Assembly (NCBI GenBank): GCA_011799875.1
Contig: CM022301.1
Coordinates: forward strand, 328,680,929-328,744,928
DNA length: 64,000 nt
Reading direction: 5' to 3'
DNA from: Thinopyrum elongatum
Lineage: Eukaryota; Streptophyta; Magnoliopsida; Poales; Poaceae
Both the position numbers and the translations under genes were made by a program. The notes beneath the pieces are model-generated. The model did no database searches, was not told the origin of the DNA, and saw only the letters and a list, made by a program, of their open reading frames with translations. Below are positions 1 to 11,607 of this stretch, piece by piece; position 1 is the first letter of the stretch; each line of letters opens with the position of its first letter.

Positions 1-930
1 GAGGAATCTTGCCGCATCTCTTGCTTCAGGAGTCGGCACTCCCGAGTGGTATGCTTGGGCAAAATCAAATTGCCTTCCTCGTCTTTCTTCGTATGGATCT
101 GGCAGGGTTGATCGAGGATGTCACTCTTCTGGGCGACTTGCTTTTTCCCCTTCCAGTCCTTCTTCTGCTTTTGGGAGCCTTTGCTTTTGCCCTGGCCAGC
201 CAGAGCCGCAGCCTCAGCACTCCCTCCAGCCTTAGCCTTCCGCTTGTGCTTCTTGCCCTTGTTGTCCGACTGATGAGCATCGCCCGCTCGGCTTTTGCCC
301 CTTCTCAGTCGGTCTTCCTCTTCACTGTTGGCGTATCGGTTGTCTATCTCCATAGCTCGACTAAGAGTCGGGGTCTCAGTTTGGCCGAACTTCGTGTTCA
401 GCTCCCGGTATCTAACTTCGGCCTTGAAGGCGCAGATCGCCTGGTGCTCGGTGACGTTCTCCACCGTATTGTGCAAGGTGGTCCACCGCTGAATGAACTC
501 ACGGAGAGTCTCAGTTTGCCTCTGTACGCAGTGCTGCAACTCGGCCAGACCACCCGGTCTCTTGTAAGTGCCTTCAAAAGTTTTGACGAACACTCTCGCC
601 AAATCGTCCCAATAGAATATACTACCTGGCGGGAGATGTGTTAGCCAGGCCCGAGCGGAGCCCTCGAGCATCAGCGGCAAATGCTTCATGGACACATTGT
701 CATTGCCACCGCCGATCTGGACCGGCACTCGGTAATCTTCCAGCCAAATCTCAGGCTTGGGCTCGCCAGTGAATTTGCTAATCCCCGTGGCCAACCTGAA
801 GTTGCTGGGAATCTCTGCCGCTCGTATGTAATGGCTAAAGCACTCGAGACCCCATGGTACGGAACCACTCGGAACGTCGTGATCTTGGCCTTCTCACAGG
901 GCCCGTGGGGTCCCCTATCGACTAGGTTCT
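1..930 (-). pseudogene. gag domain (Retrotrans_gag) with basic C-terminal region, frameshifted
   Basis: Read on the minus strand from about 860 to 1, the frame gives a classic plant gypsy gag core: a KFTGEPKPEIWLEDY motif, then GSARAWLTHLP, then FEGTYKRPGG and LREFIQRWTTLHNTV. These are hallmarks of the Retrotrans_gag family (capsid). A lysine-rich stretch and a CQIHTKKDEEGN...HTTRECRLL segment follow and run out of the window. The upstream part (minus-strand frame over 686-1072) is in a different frame near position 845, so at least one frameshift separates the gag N-terminal part from the core. The long plus-strand ORF over 9-644 is the shadow of this domain. Function is assigned from family motifs; the element family name is not recognised. 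Confidence 0.75.
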
Positions 931-1907
931 GAGCAAGAACGGATCTCGTGTTGAACTGCAGGACTCGAGTGTCTCTTGTGTGACGAGTGGGACTTGTCCT
1001 GCGATCGCCACCGTGTGTCCGCCTGTCGTCGTAGCGCTGGCGCCCGTACGCGCCATCTCGTGGTGGAGGCATTAGGGCGCGATCCTAGTCATCGTGACGT
1101 TGGGGCGACGCGACTCGATTGCGCCTCCGATCTTTGTAGTGATCTCTTGAGGAGGAAGTGGCTCGGCGCCTGCCGGAGCCAAGTGGGCTATGAGCCGACT
1201 GAACGGTCTCTGCGCGCACTGATGCGCTATGGATCTGATCTCTGGACTGGGACACCGCTGCGTTTTGTGATAGTGCCGTCTTCAGGAGCGCCTGGATATG
1301 CCGAATCCCTTCTCAGGCCGCAGAACCAGAGGGCTGGATGGAATCCGCGATCTGAGTGGCAGCTGCCAGATTTTGTAATGGAGTACTGAGGACTTGATAC
1401 TTACGAGGCTGGTCACTTGAGAAGAGCCGGCGCTTGTGCCGGCTGGAACTGGGTTGATGGCGTTCACGTTCGTCCAGCTCCCTCTGAAGCCGCTCGAGGC
1501 GATCGCGCTCGGCCAAGGTGGCTAGGCGAGTCGACTCCATGGCCAACGCCTCGGGGGTCATCCCAGTGATGGGGGTGTTCAGGAGTTGGTCGTTCCTGCG
1601 ATGAAGCTCGTCTCGCTGCTCCCGGGTGAGAGCTTGGGGCACGTACAGCTCGTGGCCCATGGCACCGCCGTCAGTGTTGCCGTGCGACGCACCCGCACAG
1701 CCGTCCCGGGCGTCCGTGTACCCCGGGGGCGTGCGGTGCTCGGAGTTGTCCGCCATGAGAATCTCGGCGGTTGACTCGATACTTTCGCATTCGGACTCCT
1801 CAAAGGAATCACCGAGTGACCCATCAGAGAGGTTGAGGGCGGGTTCGTCGAACTCGAGAGCCGCGACATGCTTCGCCGCGGCCTGGGTGGCCACGGTGTG
1901 CTTGATC
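1..1907 (-). mobile_element. Ty3/gypsy fragment A (gag part), cut by window edge
   Basis: The minus strand reads as the gag region of a gypsy-type LTR retrotransposon, N-terminus at the right and running off the left edge of the window. At about position 1908 it changes abruptly, without an LTR or TSD, into the internal sequence of a different element (B1). The same B sequence continues uninterrupted at 22099, so 1907/1908 is a rearrangement breakpoint rather than an element end. No LTR of this element is in the window. Confidence 0.8.
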
Positions 1908-2020
1908 CTAGGGGGATAGATTGGTAGGAAAAGACCATCGCTCATCCCTGACCGCCACTCATAAGGAAGACAATCAAAAAATGTCTCATGCTCCAACTTC
2001 GTTACATAACAGTTCACCAT
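1313..2020 (-). pseudogene. gag N-terminal region of fragment A, fused to element B sequence
   Basis: A 235-codon minus-strand reading frame. Roughly its first 37 residues derive from element B sequence (the same nucleotides recur at 22099-22210). The rest is an acidic then charged gag N-terminal region with an ALTREQRDELHRRNDQLL segment and an ERDRLERLQRELDERERH stretch that looks like coiled coil. The frame stops before reaching the gag core, so it is not a complete protein. The fusion is an accident of the breakpoint near 1908, and I do not regard it as a functional gene. Confidence 0.6.
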
Positions 2021-4152
2021 ACGTGCATGCTACGGGACTCACAAACCTTAACACAAGTATTTCTCCAATTCAAAATTACTCACTAGCATGACTCTAATAT
2101 CAACATCTTTATATCTCAAAACAATCATAAGGAATCAAACTTCTCATAGTATTCAATGCACTTTATATGAAAGTTTTTATTATATCCCTCTTGGATGTCT
2201 ATCATATTAAGACTAAATTCATAACCAAAGAAAATTACCATGCTGTTTAGAGACTCTCAAAATAATATAAGTGAAGCAAGAGAGTTCAATAATTTCTATA
2301 AAATAAAGCCACCACCGTGCTCTAAAAAGATATAAGTGAAGCACTAGAGAAAAATTGCCTAGCTCAAAAGATATAAGTGAAGCACATAGAGTATTCTAAT
2401 AAATCACGATTCATAACTGTCCCTCTCAAAAGGTGTGTACAGCAAGGATGATTGTGGCAAAACTAGAAAGCAAAGACTCAAATCATACAAGACGCTCCAA
2501 GAAAAACACATATCATGTGTCCAATCTACAGTATTCCAACTTCTCTATGGTTCATACCCCCCGATACTACCCATAGATTCATCAAAATAAGAAAACAACA
2601 AAAAGAAAACAGAATCTGTCAAAAACAGAACATCCTGAGAAGATACGAATTTTTATAATACTTATGTAACTCCAAAAATTCTGAAAAATTAGGAAAACAT
2701 AGGAAATTTTTATATAAATGTCTTGTAAAAAACTCAGGGTTTTTCAACGCTCCAGTGAACTATTAAAATTCTGTGACTAGACGCAAAAGTTTCTGTTTTT
2801 CAGCAAGATCAAATCAACTATCACCGTAAGCCATCCTAAAGGTCTTACTTGGCACAAAAACTAATTAAAACACCAAACCACATATAACCAGAGGCTAGAT
2901 GAAAATTTTATTGAAAAACAGCAAGGAAAAATATTGGGTTGTCTCCCAACAAGCGCTTTTCTTTAAAGCCTTTTAGCTAGGCATTGATAATTTCAATGAT
3001 GCTCACATAAAAAATAGCAATTGAAACACGAAAAGAGCATCATGTAGCATGTGAAAAACACATCTAAGTCTAACATACTTCCTATGCATAGGCATCTTAT
3101 AGGCAAACAAATTATCAAGGAAAGCAAAAACTAGCATATGCAAGGAAGAAGAAAGAAACAATAGCAATCTCAACATAACGAGAGGCAATTTGGTGACATG
3201 AAAATTTCTACATCCATATTTTCCTCTCTCATAATAATTACATGTAGGATCATAATCAAATTCAACAATATAGGTATCACATAAAATATTCTCTACATGA
3301 TCCACATGCATGCAAAGTTGACACTCTTCCAAAATAGTGGGATTAACATTAATTAAAGTCATGACCTCTCCAAACCCACTTTTATCAAAAAAATCATAAG
3401 ATTGAATATTCTCCAAATATGTGGGATCTAAAGTTGACATTCTTCCAAACCCACTTTCAATATTATTGCAAACATTATTATCAATCTCATATTCATCATG
3501 GGGCTTAAATAAAATTTTAAGATCATAAGAAGAATCACCCCAATCATGATCATTGCAACAAGTAGTAGACATAGCAAAATTAGCATCCCCAAGCTTAGGG
3601 TTTTGCATATCATTAACACAATTGACATTAATAGATTTTATAGTAACATCATTGCAATCATGCTTTTGATTCAAGGAATTATCAAGTATGGGTGCACTAG
3701 CAACAATCTCATGTTTAACATAAGGGACTATACCAAATTCATCTCCATAAATATTGGCATCATGACCACAAGAATAGCAAGCATCACACTCATCAAGGGA
3801 GGGTATCTCAATCAAATCATCGGAATCATAATTATCTATAGATTCATGCATATCATTATTTTCTTCCAAAGCAATGGTCATTCCCTCAATAAATTCTTTG
3901 ACATAGGCATTGTGAGCATAGTTTTCATAGCAATATTTAAGTGTGTCAAAATTTTCAGATTTGTAGAGAGTAATATCATACTTTTCAATCAAAGAAGCAA
4001 CTTGTAATATCATACTTTTCAATCAAAGAAGCAACTTCATAAGCACCCTTAAAAGCAACAAATTCTTAAATTTGTTCGATATCATAGTAACTGTAAACAC
4101 CCTTTTCATAAGAAGATAAAATTTCATTATCATTAAACTCTCATAGGTAGGG
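1908..4152 (-). mobile_element. Element B1, distal internal part (pol-less Athila-like LTR element)
   Basis: This segment is nearly the same as 22099-24605, the internal region of the second copy (B2), and reads leftward. It ends at 4152 with TAGGG, which is duplicated at 18650-18654 where the same B1 sequence resumes, so element C (4153-18649) was inserted here. Compared with B2, B1 lacks roughly 300 bp (the equivalent of about 22706-23013) at position about 2520, and carries a tandem duplication of about 34 bp around 3970-4037. The left end is truncated against fragment A; about 1.4 kb plus the 3' LTR expected from B2 is missing. Confidence 0.85.
3003..4022 (-). CDS. Conserved ORF of pol-less element B1, unknown function
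   Basis: A 339-codon reading frame almost identical to the 329-codon frame at 23491-24480. It has no recognisable gag, protease, RT or integrase motif. It is acidic, rich in Asn, Asp and Cys, and contains two related segments of the form SGFGx3TL...PTxLExxQ near the middle. The C-terminal 90 residues contain two hydrophobic stretches (around LPLVMLRLLLFLSSSLHMLV and the extreme C-terminus) that could span or associate with membrane. The ATG at the start comes from the local 34-bp tandem duplication; in B2 the frame runs on upstream to a stop. It may be an envelope-like or element-specific protein, but position and hydrophobicity are the only support for that. Confidence 0.45.
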   Translation of the reverse strand: MKSMILQVASLIEKYDITLYKSENFDTLKYCYENYAHNAYVKEFIEGMTIALEENNDMHESIDNYDSDDLIEIPSLDECDACYSCGHDANIYGDEFGIVPYVKHEIVASAPILDNSLNQKHDCNDVTIKSINVNCVNDMQNPKLGDANFAMSTTCCNDHDWGDSSYDLKILFKPHDEYEIDNNVCNNIESGFGRMSTLDPTYLENIQSYDFFDKSGFGEVMTLINVNPTILEECQLCMHVDHVENILCDTYIVEFDYDPTCNYYERGKYGCRNFHVTKLPLVMLRLLLFLSSSLHMLVFAFLDNLFAYKMPMHRKYVRLRCVFHMLHDALFVFQLLFFM

Positions 4153-7100
4153 TGTGACGACGCCGGCTTAATCATGCACTAATCATACACGCAATGCACA
4201 TGATCAAGCCTAAGGACTCACTTGAAGATATCACAGCACAACTCTGAAACATAAGTAAAGTCATATAAGCTTTATATTACAAGCCAGGGCCTCGAGGGCT
4301 CGAATACATAGCTCGATGGCATACAAGTGTCAGCGGAAGCATCAGATATCTGGGTACAGATATAACAGGATTACAGATAAGCCTTTTAAGAAGGCGGGGT
4401 AAAATAAAACACTACGATCGAAAGGCGTAGGCCTCCTGCCTAGGACCCTCCGAACCTACTCCTGGTCGTCGGTCGGCTCCTCGTAGTAGTACTCGCTGGG
4501 AGGGTAGTAGTAGTAGTAGTAGTAGCCGTCGGCGGGGCAGCTGACTCAGGGGCTCCGTCATCTGGTTGAGACAATTGGATATGGGGAGAAAAAGAAAGCA
4601 AAGCAAACGTGAGTACTCATCCGAAGTACTCAGCAAGCAAGGATCTACACTACATATGCAACATTTTCAAAGAAAGGTTGTATATGTGGACTGGGCTGCA
4701 GAAATGCCAGAATAGAGAGAGAGAGCCTAGTCATATCGAAGACTAGCATCTTCAGCATCTTCAACGGTCTTGCAGCATTAGAAGAGTGCAGATTAGCATA
4801 ATGTAAAGTAGTAGTAGTGTTAATAACCTCGCCCAGAGATCCTTCCTCGACTCCCTGCGAGAAAGCGAGCCCAGAGCCATACTATCCAGTTATCATCTCA
4901 AGTCACCAGTTCTAATTGTACCGATCGGGATACAACTCCGAGTGTCCGTTACCGTAGGACAGGCTATCGATAGATTGTTTCTTCCCTGCAGGGGTGCACC
5001 AACTTACCCACCACGCTCGGTTAACTCCTATCGGACACACTTTTCTGGGTCATGCCCGGCCTCGGCCAAACGATATGCCGCAACCCGACCTAGGCTTAAT
5101 ACAGAGGTCATCATGCCGGACTAAACCTATGCCCCCAGGGGTCTTGGGCCATCGCCCCGGGAACTCCTGCACGTTACGTTCACGGCCGAGAGCAGACCTA
5201 GCAACCCCTTAATACAAGCGCGGTTGCGTATCCAGTCCAACTCGGCGCGCGCCGCTCAGACGCTGACGTCCATTAAGCTTCGGCTGATGTATACGACGCA
5301 GAACGCCCATACTATGCCCACGTGATGGTTAGTGCTATCGGGCCAGAGGACCCTCGGATCAAATATCCAAACCGTTAGTGTGTTGGTAATGCGGTAACGA
5401 GCAGAGACTCACGAAAGATGTGACCCCGTCGCCCCGTCTCGAGGACTTGCGGCAAGGGCTAAGAATGCCCGGCCACGCCTCGTATTCATCTCTCGGGCAC
5501 CTTCCAGGTCAACCCGTCTCCACATCACTTCGCAATTATGCTCGCGCGGGTACCCCTCAGGGCCGACCAGTCTTTAGTAACATGGTTCAGTGTGAAGTCA
5601 TAGTAACCATAGTAACCGTGTGTCTAACACCAAGGGGAACCCTAAGGAATCACCCTCGATGGAATTCCACCTGATGTTATCGTCAAGGTGAACGAAGGAG
5701 GAATCACCCTCGAGGTCCACACTTGAGAAGTTGCACGACGACGTCGTTATTGGGGGTGGTGTAGGAGGAATCGCCCTCGCTGACCACGACCAATTAACTA
5801 ACCTACAAGGTTATCATCAGAAGTGCTGACGAGGTATCACCCTCGGCACTCGATAGTAACCCAGTAGTGTCGAGCAACTAAGGGGGAAGTGATGTGCGGT
5901 GCCGGGGCCTGGTCTTCGATCCCGTTGATCGGGTCTTCTGATAATCCAACGGGGCAGTCGGGATAAAGTGGGGTCTCTGATGGGTCTCTACCCAACCTAT
6001 ACTAAACAGTTTAGGATAAGCAGGTAGGTAACAATAGCAGGTTACAATAAATAGGCTATGCAGCAGCAGTAACTTCTAATGCAAGCATAAGAGAGAAGAG
6101 AATAGGCGATATCGATATGCTCAAAAGGAGGGTGCTTGCCTGGAAGCTCTGCGGCAAGGGTCTGGTCGTCAGGGGCGTAGTCGACCTCCGGAGCTGCGTC
6201 GTCCTTGGGGACTACGTCGATGTCGGGGTCTAACGAGAGAGAAGAGGGGGAGGAAACAAATAAATACACAGCAAATAATGCAACACAGAGCATGCTATGC
6301 CTAGGATGCAGTGCAGGGTTGCCTAAAAGTATGTCTAAGTCATTATAGTTATTTTAGAATTAAAGTGGGATTTATTAACCGGTATGTATACACTATTCAT
6401 CTACCAGAATCGGGCTCAAAGTTACGGGTTCTCCTACGTAGGGGGTTCCGGCATGGAAACAGACGACACGATCAGATTCGTCTCGTCGTTCTGAGCAACT
6501 TTCATGTAGAAAGTTTTTTGATCTGAGCTACGGTTTATTTTCTACGAATTTTTGAAGATTAAAGTATTTTCTGGAATTATCCAATTTAACAGAAATTGTC
6601 TAAATGAATTATGACGTCAGCATGAGGTCATCACTGCGTCAGCAGTCAACAGGACGCTGACCAGGTCAAACCTGACCTGTGGCTCCAGTGGGACCCACAT
6701 GTCAGTCTCTGTTATAAAACAGAGTTTATTTTAGGTTAAACTAAATCTAATTGACTACTGGACCCCACCTGTCAGTGGCTAATTAACTTAATTTATTTAT
6801 TTTTATTTGTAAAACATTTTAGTTAATTAAAATGCGGTGGGGCCCGCATGTCAGTGGCTGGGACTGCCCAGTCAGCACGTTGACTGGGTCATCCCAGTCA
6901 ACAGGGGCCCCCAGGGCCCACTGGCAGCGTCCTAGGGGCAGGGCCCACCGGGCCACGTAGGTGGCCGACGCCGGAGTTGCTCCGGTGGCCTCCCGCGGCG
7001 GCGAACTCGCCGGAGATGCTCGGAAAAGTGCTACGGTGGGTCTTTTCGCGCGCAGTCACTTGCGTTCGAACGAGCGGACGTCACCGCATCGAACGGTGGC

Positions 7101-8486
7101 AGCACCGTGGCCTGAGGTGGCCGGTGGCGACGACCACGGCGGATGGCCGGAATCGGGCGATGGTGAAAACGAGGCAGCAGCATGCAAATGAACGAACGGC
7201 GAGGCTAGCGAGGCCCTACGCAATGCGGTGAGCACAACGGGCACTGGCCCGTGACCAAAAGGTCACCGGAGCCTCGCCGGCGGCGAGCTCCGCGACGATG
7301 CGTTCGGGCACTCGATGGGGATGGAGCTAGGAGGCACTAACGGGCGCGTGTGCGTGTGCGTTGTGTTCTTGGATGCACCAGGAGCACGGTGAGGTACTTA
7401 GGCAAGCAAGACGGCAGCTATGGCGATGGCCAGGAGCTCGTCGGCGGTGATGCGCTCGGGCTCGAGCGGTGCCGTGGCTACAGACGGCAAAGAGCAGCGC
7501 TGAGAGGTGGAAGAGGAAGAGGTGGGGCTCACCGAGCGATCACGACAGATCCTTGACGGCTTAGGAGCAGCAGAGCCCGTCGGAGGAGAAGGGGATCGCC
7601 AGTGTCCCAAGGAAGAAGACGACACGGATCCGATGCTATGCTGCCTCCCTGCTTGCGCTCGTGGACGGGGACGAGGCAGTCGACGACGACGGAGCTGGTA
7701 GGCACGGTGGCGAGGTGAGGCGACGGTGGTGGCTACGCGAACGCGGCGGCGCAGTCACGGTGGCACTCGGGCGACGGTGAATCTGAGGGAGAGAGGGGAG
7801 GAGCGAGCGAGGAGAGAGGGGGTGAATGGCGGAGGAGGCCAGGGGGGCGCACGAGGCCTCGGCCTTATCCCCTCGTCGAGCCGCGGCGTCGGTGGACGTC
7901 GCGCTGTCAGCGCCGCACCGGCGCGCGCGCTCGACCACGGCGGCGGTGACACGCAGATGAAAGAGAGAGAGATGGGCTGGACCAGGCACTGTGCACTTGG
8001 GCCAGTGCACAGTGGCCTTTTTCTTTTCTTTTATTTCTTTCTTCTGTTTTCTTTTTCCAGAGAGAGTTTTGAATTAAATGAGCTGTCAATTATTTTTGTG
8101 CAAAGGTGAAACTTGGTCACATAGGTACATTGCAATATCCAGCACTGCCACAAAAGGTTTGGGCATTTTTGGAACCCATTTAAATTTATCCAAAAATGAT
8201 TAGGGCATTTAAGTGTTGTTTTGGCTCTGATCAAATGCATTAGGCCCATCTAGACTTGATGATGATGTTGTGTTCCTTAACAGCAAATAGTTTTGGATTA
8301 TTTGCTATAAGGTGAACATTTTTCCCACAAGTTTTGGGCAACTTTATTTTGCACTTTGAATTTGAGTTGATTTTCAGGGAAGTATTTGAATTGTTTTGAA
8401 TAACCACTATGACTAGGCACTGCAAATGAGAATGACTTGGCATTATTAGCAGTTGATCACAGTGGCTATTACACAGGGGTGTTACA
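4153..8486 (-). repeat. Element C 3' LTR (4.3 kb)
   Basis: This copy matches 14332-18649 along its full length with small indels, such as one extra TAG unit in the triplet run near 4500. It begins (minus strand) TGTAACACCC and ends GTCGTCACA. A motif of the form GGAATCACCCTCG (plus strand) occurs four times at about 5646, 5700, 5767 and 5833. A GC-rich stretch spans about 6900-7960. The LTR has no convincing coding capacity; its short ORFs differ between the two copies. Confidence 0.93.
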
Positions 8487-8498
8487 AATTATCCTCCT

Positions 8499-9329
8499 CT
8501 AAAAGAAATTCTCGTCCCGAGAATTTAGGAAGAGGTCGGGATATTCTTCCTGAAGATGATCCTCGCGTTCCCAAGTGGCTTCATCTTCAGTATGATTCGA
8601 CCATTGCACTTTAAGGAACTTGGTCATCTTCTGACGAGTTCGACGTTCAACTTCATCGAGAATGCGGATTGGATGCTCCTTATAAGAAAGATCATCTTGT
8701 AGTTCGAGCATCTCGTGATCCACTGCGCGGTGCGGAGATTCCTTGAAGCATTTACGGAGTTGCGACACATGGAAGACGTCGTGGATATGAGAGAATTGCG
8801 GTGGCAACTCCAATTTATATGCCACCTGTCCTCGTCTAGCAACAATGCGGAAGGGACCAATGTAGCGTGGAGCTAACTTGCCCTTGATTCTGAAACGACG
8901 AGTGCCCTTCATAGGAGTGACACGCAAATAAGCTTGATCACCAGGTTGATAGATCAAACCCCATCGTTTGCGATCATAGTTGCTCTTCTGGCGGTCCTGA
9001 GCCGCCTTGAGATTTTCTCGGACAATTCGGACTTGTTCTTCGGCGTGTTGAATAATGTCCGGTCCCACGAGAGGTCGTTCCCCAGTTTCTGACCAATTCA
9101 GAGGGGTTAGACACTTACGTCCGTAAAGCACTTCGAAGGGGGCCATTTTCAAGCTGGCTTGATAGGTGTTGTTATATGAGAATTCCGCATATGAGAGATA
9201 TTCTTCCCATTTCTTGCCGAAAGATATAACACAAGCCCGCAGCATATCTTCAAGCACTTGATTTACTCGCTCGACTTGGCCTTGGGATTGGGGATGATAA
9301 GCTGAACTCCAGGTAATGTGAGTTCCCAT
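8499..9329 (-). pseudogene. Element C integrase C-terminal half with chromodomain
   Basis: A 276-codon frame starting in the integrase core at the SSAYHPQSQGQVERVNQ segment, which carries the catalytic glutamate of the DDE triad. A GPF(R)I-type motif follows (KLAPRYIGPFRIVARRGQVAYKL), then HDVFHVSQLRKC, and finally a chromodomain around HPIRILDEVERR...LKVQWSNHTEDEATWE. The chromodomain marks chromoviruses and is thought to guide integration to modified chromatin. It is separated from the rest of the integrase (9488-10156) by a frame disruption at about 9330-9488, so no complete integrase can be made. The frame stops only a few bases before the 3' LTR. Confidence 0.9.
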
Positions 9330-9487
9330 AGCTGCTTGGAAACTTTCCCAGAATTTGGATGTGAAAAGACCGCCACGGTCCGAACTAATCTCCTTCGGAA
9401 TACTGTGGAGTGAAACAATTCTGGAGATATATAGCTCTGCTAACTGGCTAGCAGTGATAGTCTCCTTGATAGGCAGAAAGTGTGCAA

Positions 9488-10156
9488 CTATGAAAGTTGG
9501 TCGACGACGACAAGAATAGCATCGTGACCTTTCTGAGACTTGGGAAGACCAGTTATGAAATCCATTTGAACCTTATCCCATTTCCATAAAGGAATAGGGA
9601 GCGGTTGTAGAATTCCAGTAGGCTTCTGATGTTCTGCTTTCACGCGACGGCAAACATCACATTCAGCAACGTATCGAGCAATGTCATGCTTCATTTTAGA
9701 CCACCAGTACCTTTGATGAAGATCACGATACATCTTAGTGCTACCCGGATGGATAGACAGCGGTGTATCATGTGCCTCCTTCATGACTTTGTCAGTCATA
9801 AGCTCGAAGCGAGGTACCACAATGCGGTCTCTGAAATACAAGGTTCCATCTTCAGCAACCGAGAAATCCCTGTACTTATCAAGGTGAAGTTCTTTCTTCA
9901 TCAGGTCTATTTCGGCATCTTTGGCTTGCGCAATCTTTACAGCTTTCTCAAGATCTGGCTGTACCACAAGGTTATTAAGAGAACCCTGCGGAACGATACG
10001 GAGGTTCAACTTGCGCAGTTCTTCATAAAGATGGGGTTGAGCTTGCTTAACCATGAGGTTGTTGCAATAGGACTTGCGGCTCAAGGCATCAGCCATCGCA
10101 TTAGCCTTGCCAGGGGTATAAGAAATACCACAGTCATAGTCCGTAATTGTTTCCAA
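9488..10156 (-). pseudogene. Element C RNase H end and integrase N-terminal half
   Basis: This frame continues directly from the RT-RNase H block after a single in-frame TGA at about 10157-10159, a change consistent with CGA to TGA. It begins with the end of RNase H (ISYTPGKANAMADALSRK). It then has the integrase zinc-binding region (HPGSTKMYRDLHQRYWW...ECDVCRRVKAEHQ, H-H-C-C) and the first catalytic aspartate in MDFITGLPKS. It stops shortly after ILVVVDQLS. The region containing the second aspartate (SSDRGGLFTSKF, about 9360-9385) lies in another frame beyond the stop. It is a broken integrase. Confidence 0.9.
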
Positions 10157-10159
10157 CCA

Positions 10160-11326
10160 TCATTGTTGATGGAGATTAAGATCCGGTTGAGTGAACAAAT
10201 ACTTCAGACCCTGATGATCGGTATAGATCTCACACCGGTTACCAAGAAGGTAATGTCGCCATTGCTTCAATGCATATATCACAGCAGCGAGTTCGAGATC
10301 ATGCACTGGATAGTTTTCTTCATGCGGACGCAATTGTCGCGAGGCATATGCAATTACCTTTCGTTCTTGCATTAGGACACAGCCTAATCCTTGACGAGAG
10401 GCATCGTAATAAATTACAAAGTCTTTGCGAAAATCCGGAGGAGCAAGTACTGGAGCAGAAGTTAGCTTGTCCTTGAGGGTCTGGAAACTCTCCTGACATT
10501 TGTCTGTCCACTCAAACTTAACGCCATTGTGGCGCAGATTAGTCAGGGGCTTGGCAATCTTGGAAAAGTTCTCAACGAATCGGCGGCAATAACTTGCAAG
10601 GCCGAGAAAACTTCTAACTTGCTTGGCATTCTTTAGAGGAGTCCAGTCAAGAATAGCCTGAACACACTCCGGATTAACGGCGATACCGTCCTTGGAAATC
10701 ACATGTCCAAGGTAGGTTACTTTAGAAAGCCAGAATTCACATTTAGAGTACTTGGCATACAACTTGTGTTCACGAAGCCTTTCCAGAACAAGACGAAGAT
10801 GTTCAGCGTGTTCTTCCTTATTCTTCGAATATACCAGAATATCATCCAGATATACCACGACAAACTTATCAAGGTAATCCATGAAGATGTAATTCATCAG
10901 GCGGGAGAACGTAGCTGGAGCATTAGTTAGGCCAAATGACATGACGGTGTATTCATAGGAGCCATAACGAGTAACGAAGGCCGTCTTAGGAATATCCTCT
11001 TCCCGGACACGGATCTGGTGATAACCCAACCTCAAGTCGAGTTTAGAGAACACCGAAGATCCAGCAAGTTGATCATATAAATCATTGATCCGAGGAAGCG
11101 GATATTTATTCTGAATGGTTGCCTGGTTGATAGGACAGTAACCTTGAACCAACCTATTTGTACCATCTTTCTTCTTGACAAAGAGAGACAGTGCTCCCCA
11201 GGCAGAGGAACTAGGGCGTATGAAGCCCTTCTTAAGTGACTTGTCGATTTCTTCCTTAAGCTCGAGAAGGTGGTGCGGAGGCATCTTGTAAGGACGCTTC
11301 ACAATAGGAGTGGTGCCAGGCTTCAA
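10160..11326 (-). pseudogene. Element C reverse transcriptase and RNase H
   Basis: A 388-codon open frame. It contains the gypsy RT landmarks [63 protein letters not shown] and an intact catalytic YLDD box ([13 protein letters not shown]). RNase H follows with [13 protein letters not shown] and [16 protein letters not shown]...[13 protein letters not shown]. The RT active site is intact by eye. The frame lacks the protease and gag parts, which are in other frames, and ends in a premature TGA before RNase H finishes. Confidence 0.9.
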
Positions 11327-11592
11327 GTCGATAACAAACTCGACAGCTCTAGCAGGGGGTATCCTGGAAGTTCTTCTAGAAAAACATCCTGGAATTCACG
11401 AACGACTGGAATGTTTTCGATCCCCTCAAGCGGAGAAGCATTCAACGCATTCAAGGCATAAATCTGAGCCTCGGCATCTTGAGTGATATGAGCATGATAA
11501 TGCACTAACCCAGTTGTTGGGTGCCTGAGATGTACGACTTTGGTGGCACAATTGATTGAGGCATAGTGAGCCTTCAACCAATCCATTCCCAC
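11323..11592 (-). pseudogene. Element C protease-RT linker fragment
   Basis: A short frame that begins with the end of the protease fold (MDWLKAHYASINCATK) and runs to [15 protein letters not shown], the segment that precedes RT in Tekay-like polyproteins. It is cut from the protease by a TAA at about 11604-11606 and from RT by a frameshift near 11340-11360. Confidence 0.8.
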
Positions 11593-11607
11593 GATAAGAT
11601 CATTTTT

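Noticed and set aside
9..644. 211-codon plus-strand ORF with a hydrophobic middle
   Set aside because: It is the complement of the gag domain read on the minus strand, where the Retrotrans_gag motifs are clear.
6961..8109. Overlapping ORFs of 60-127 codons in the GC-rich part of the element C LTR
   Set aside because: Frames and lengths differ between the two LTR copies and no motif is shared; long LTRs of this lineage are non-coding.
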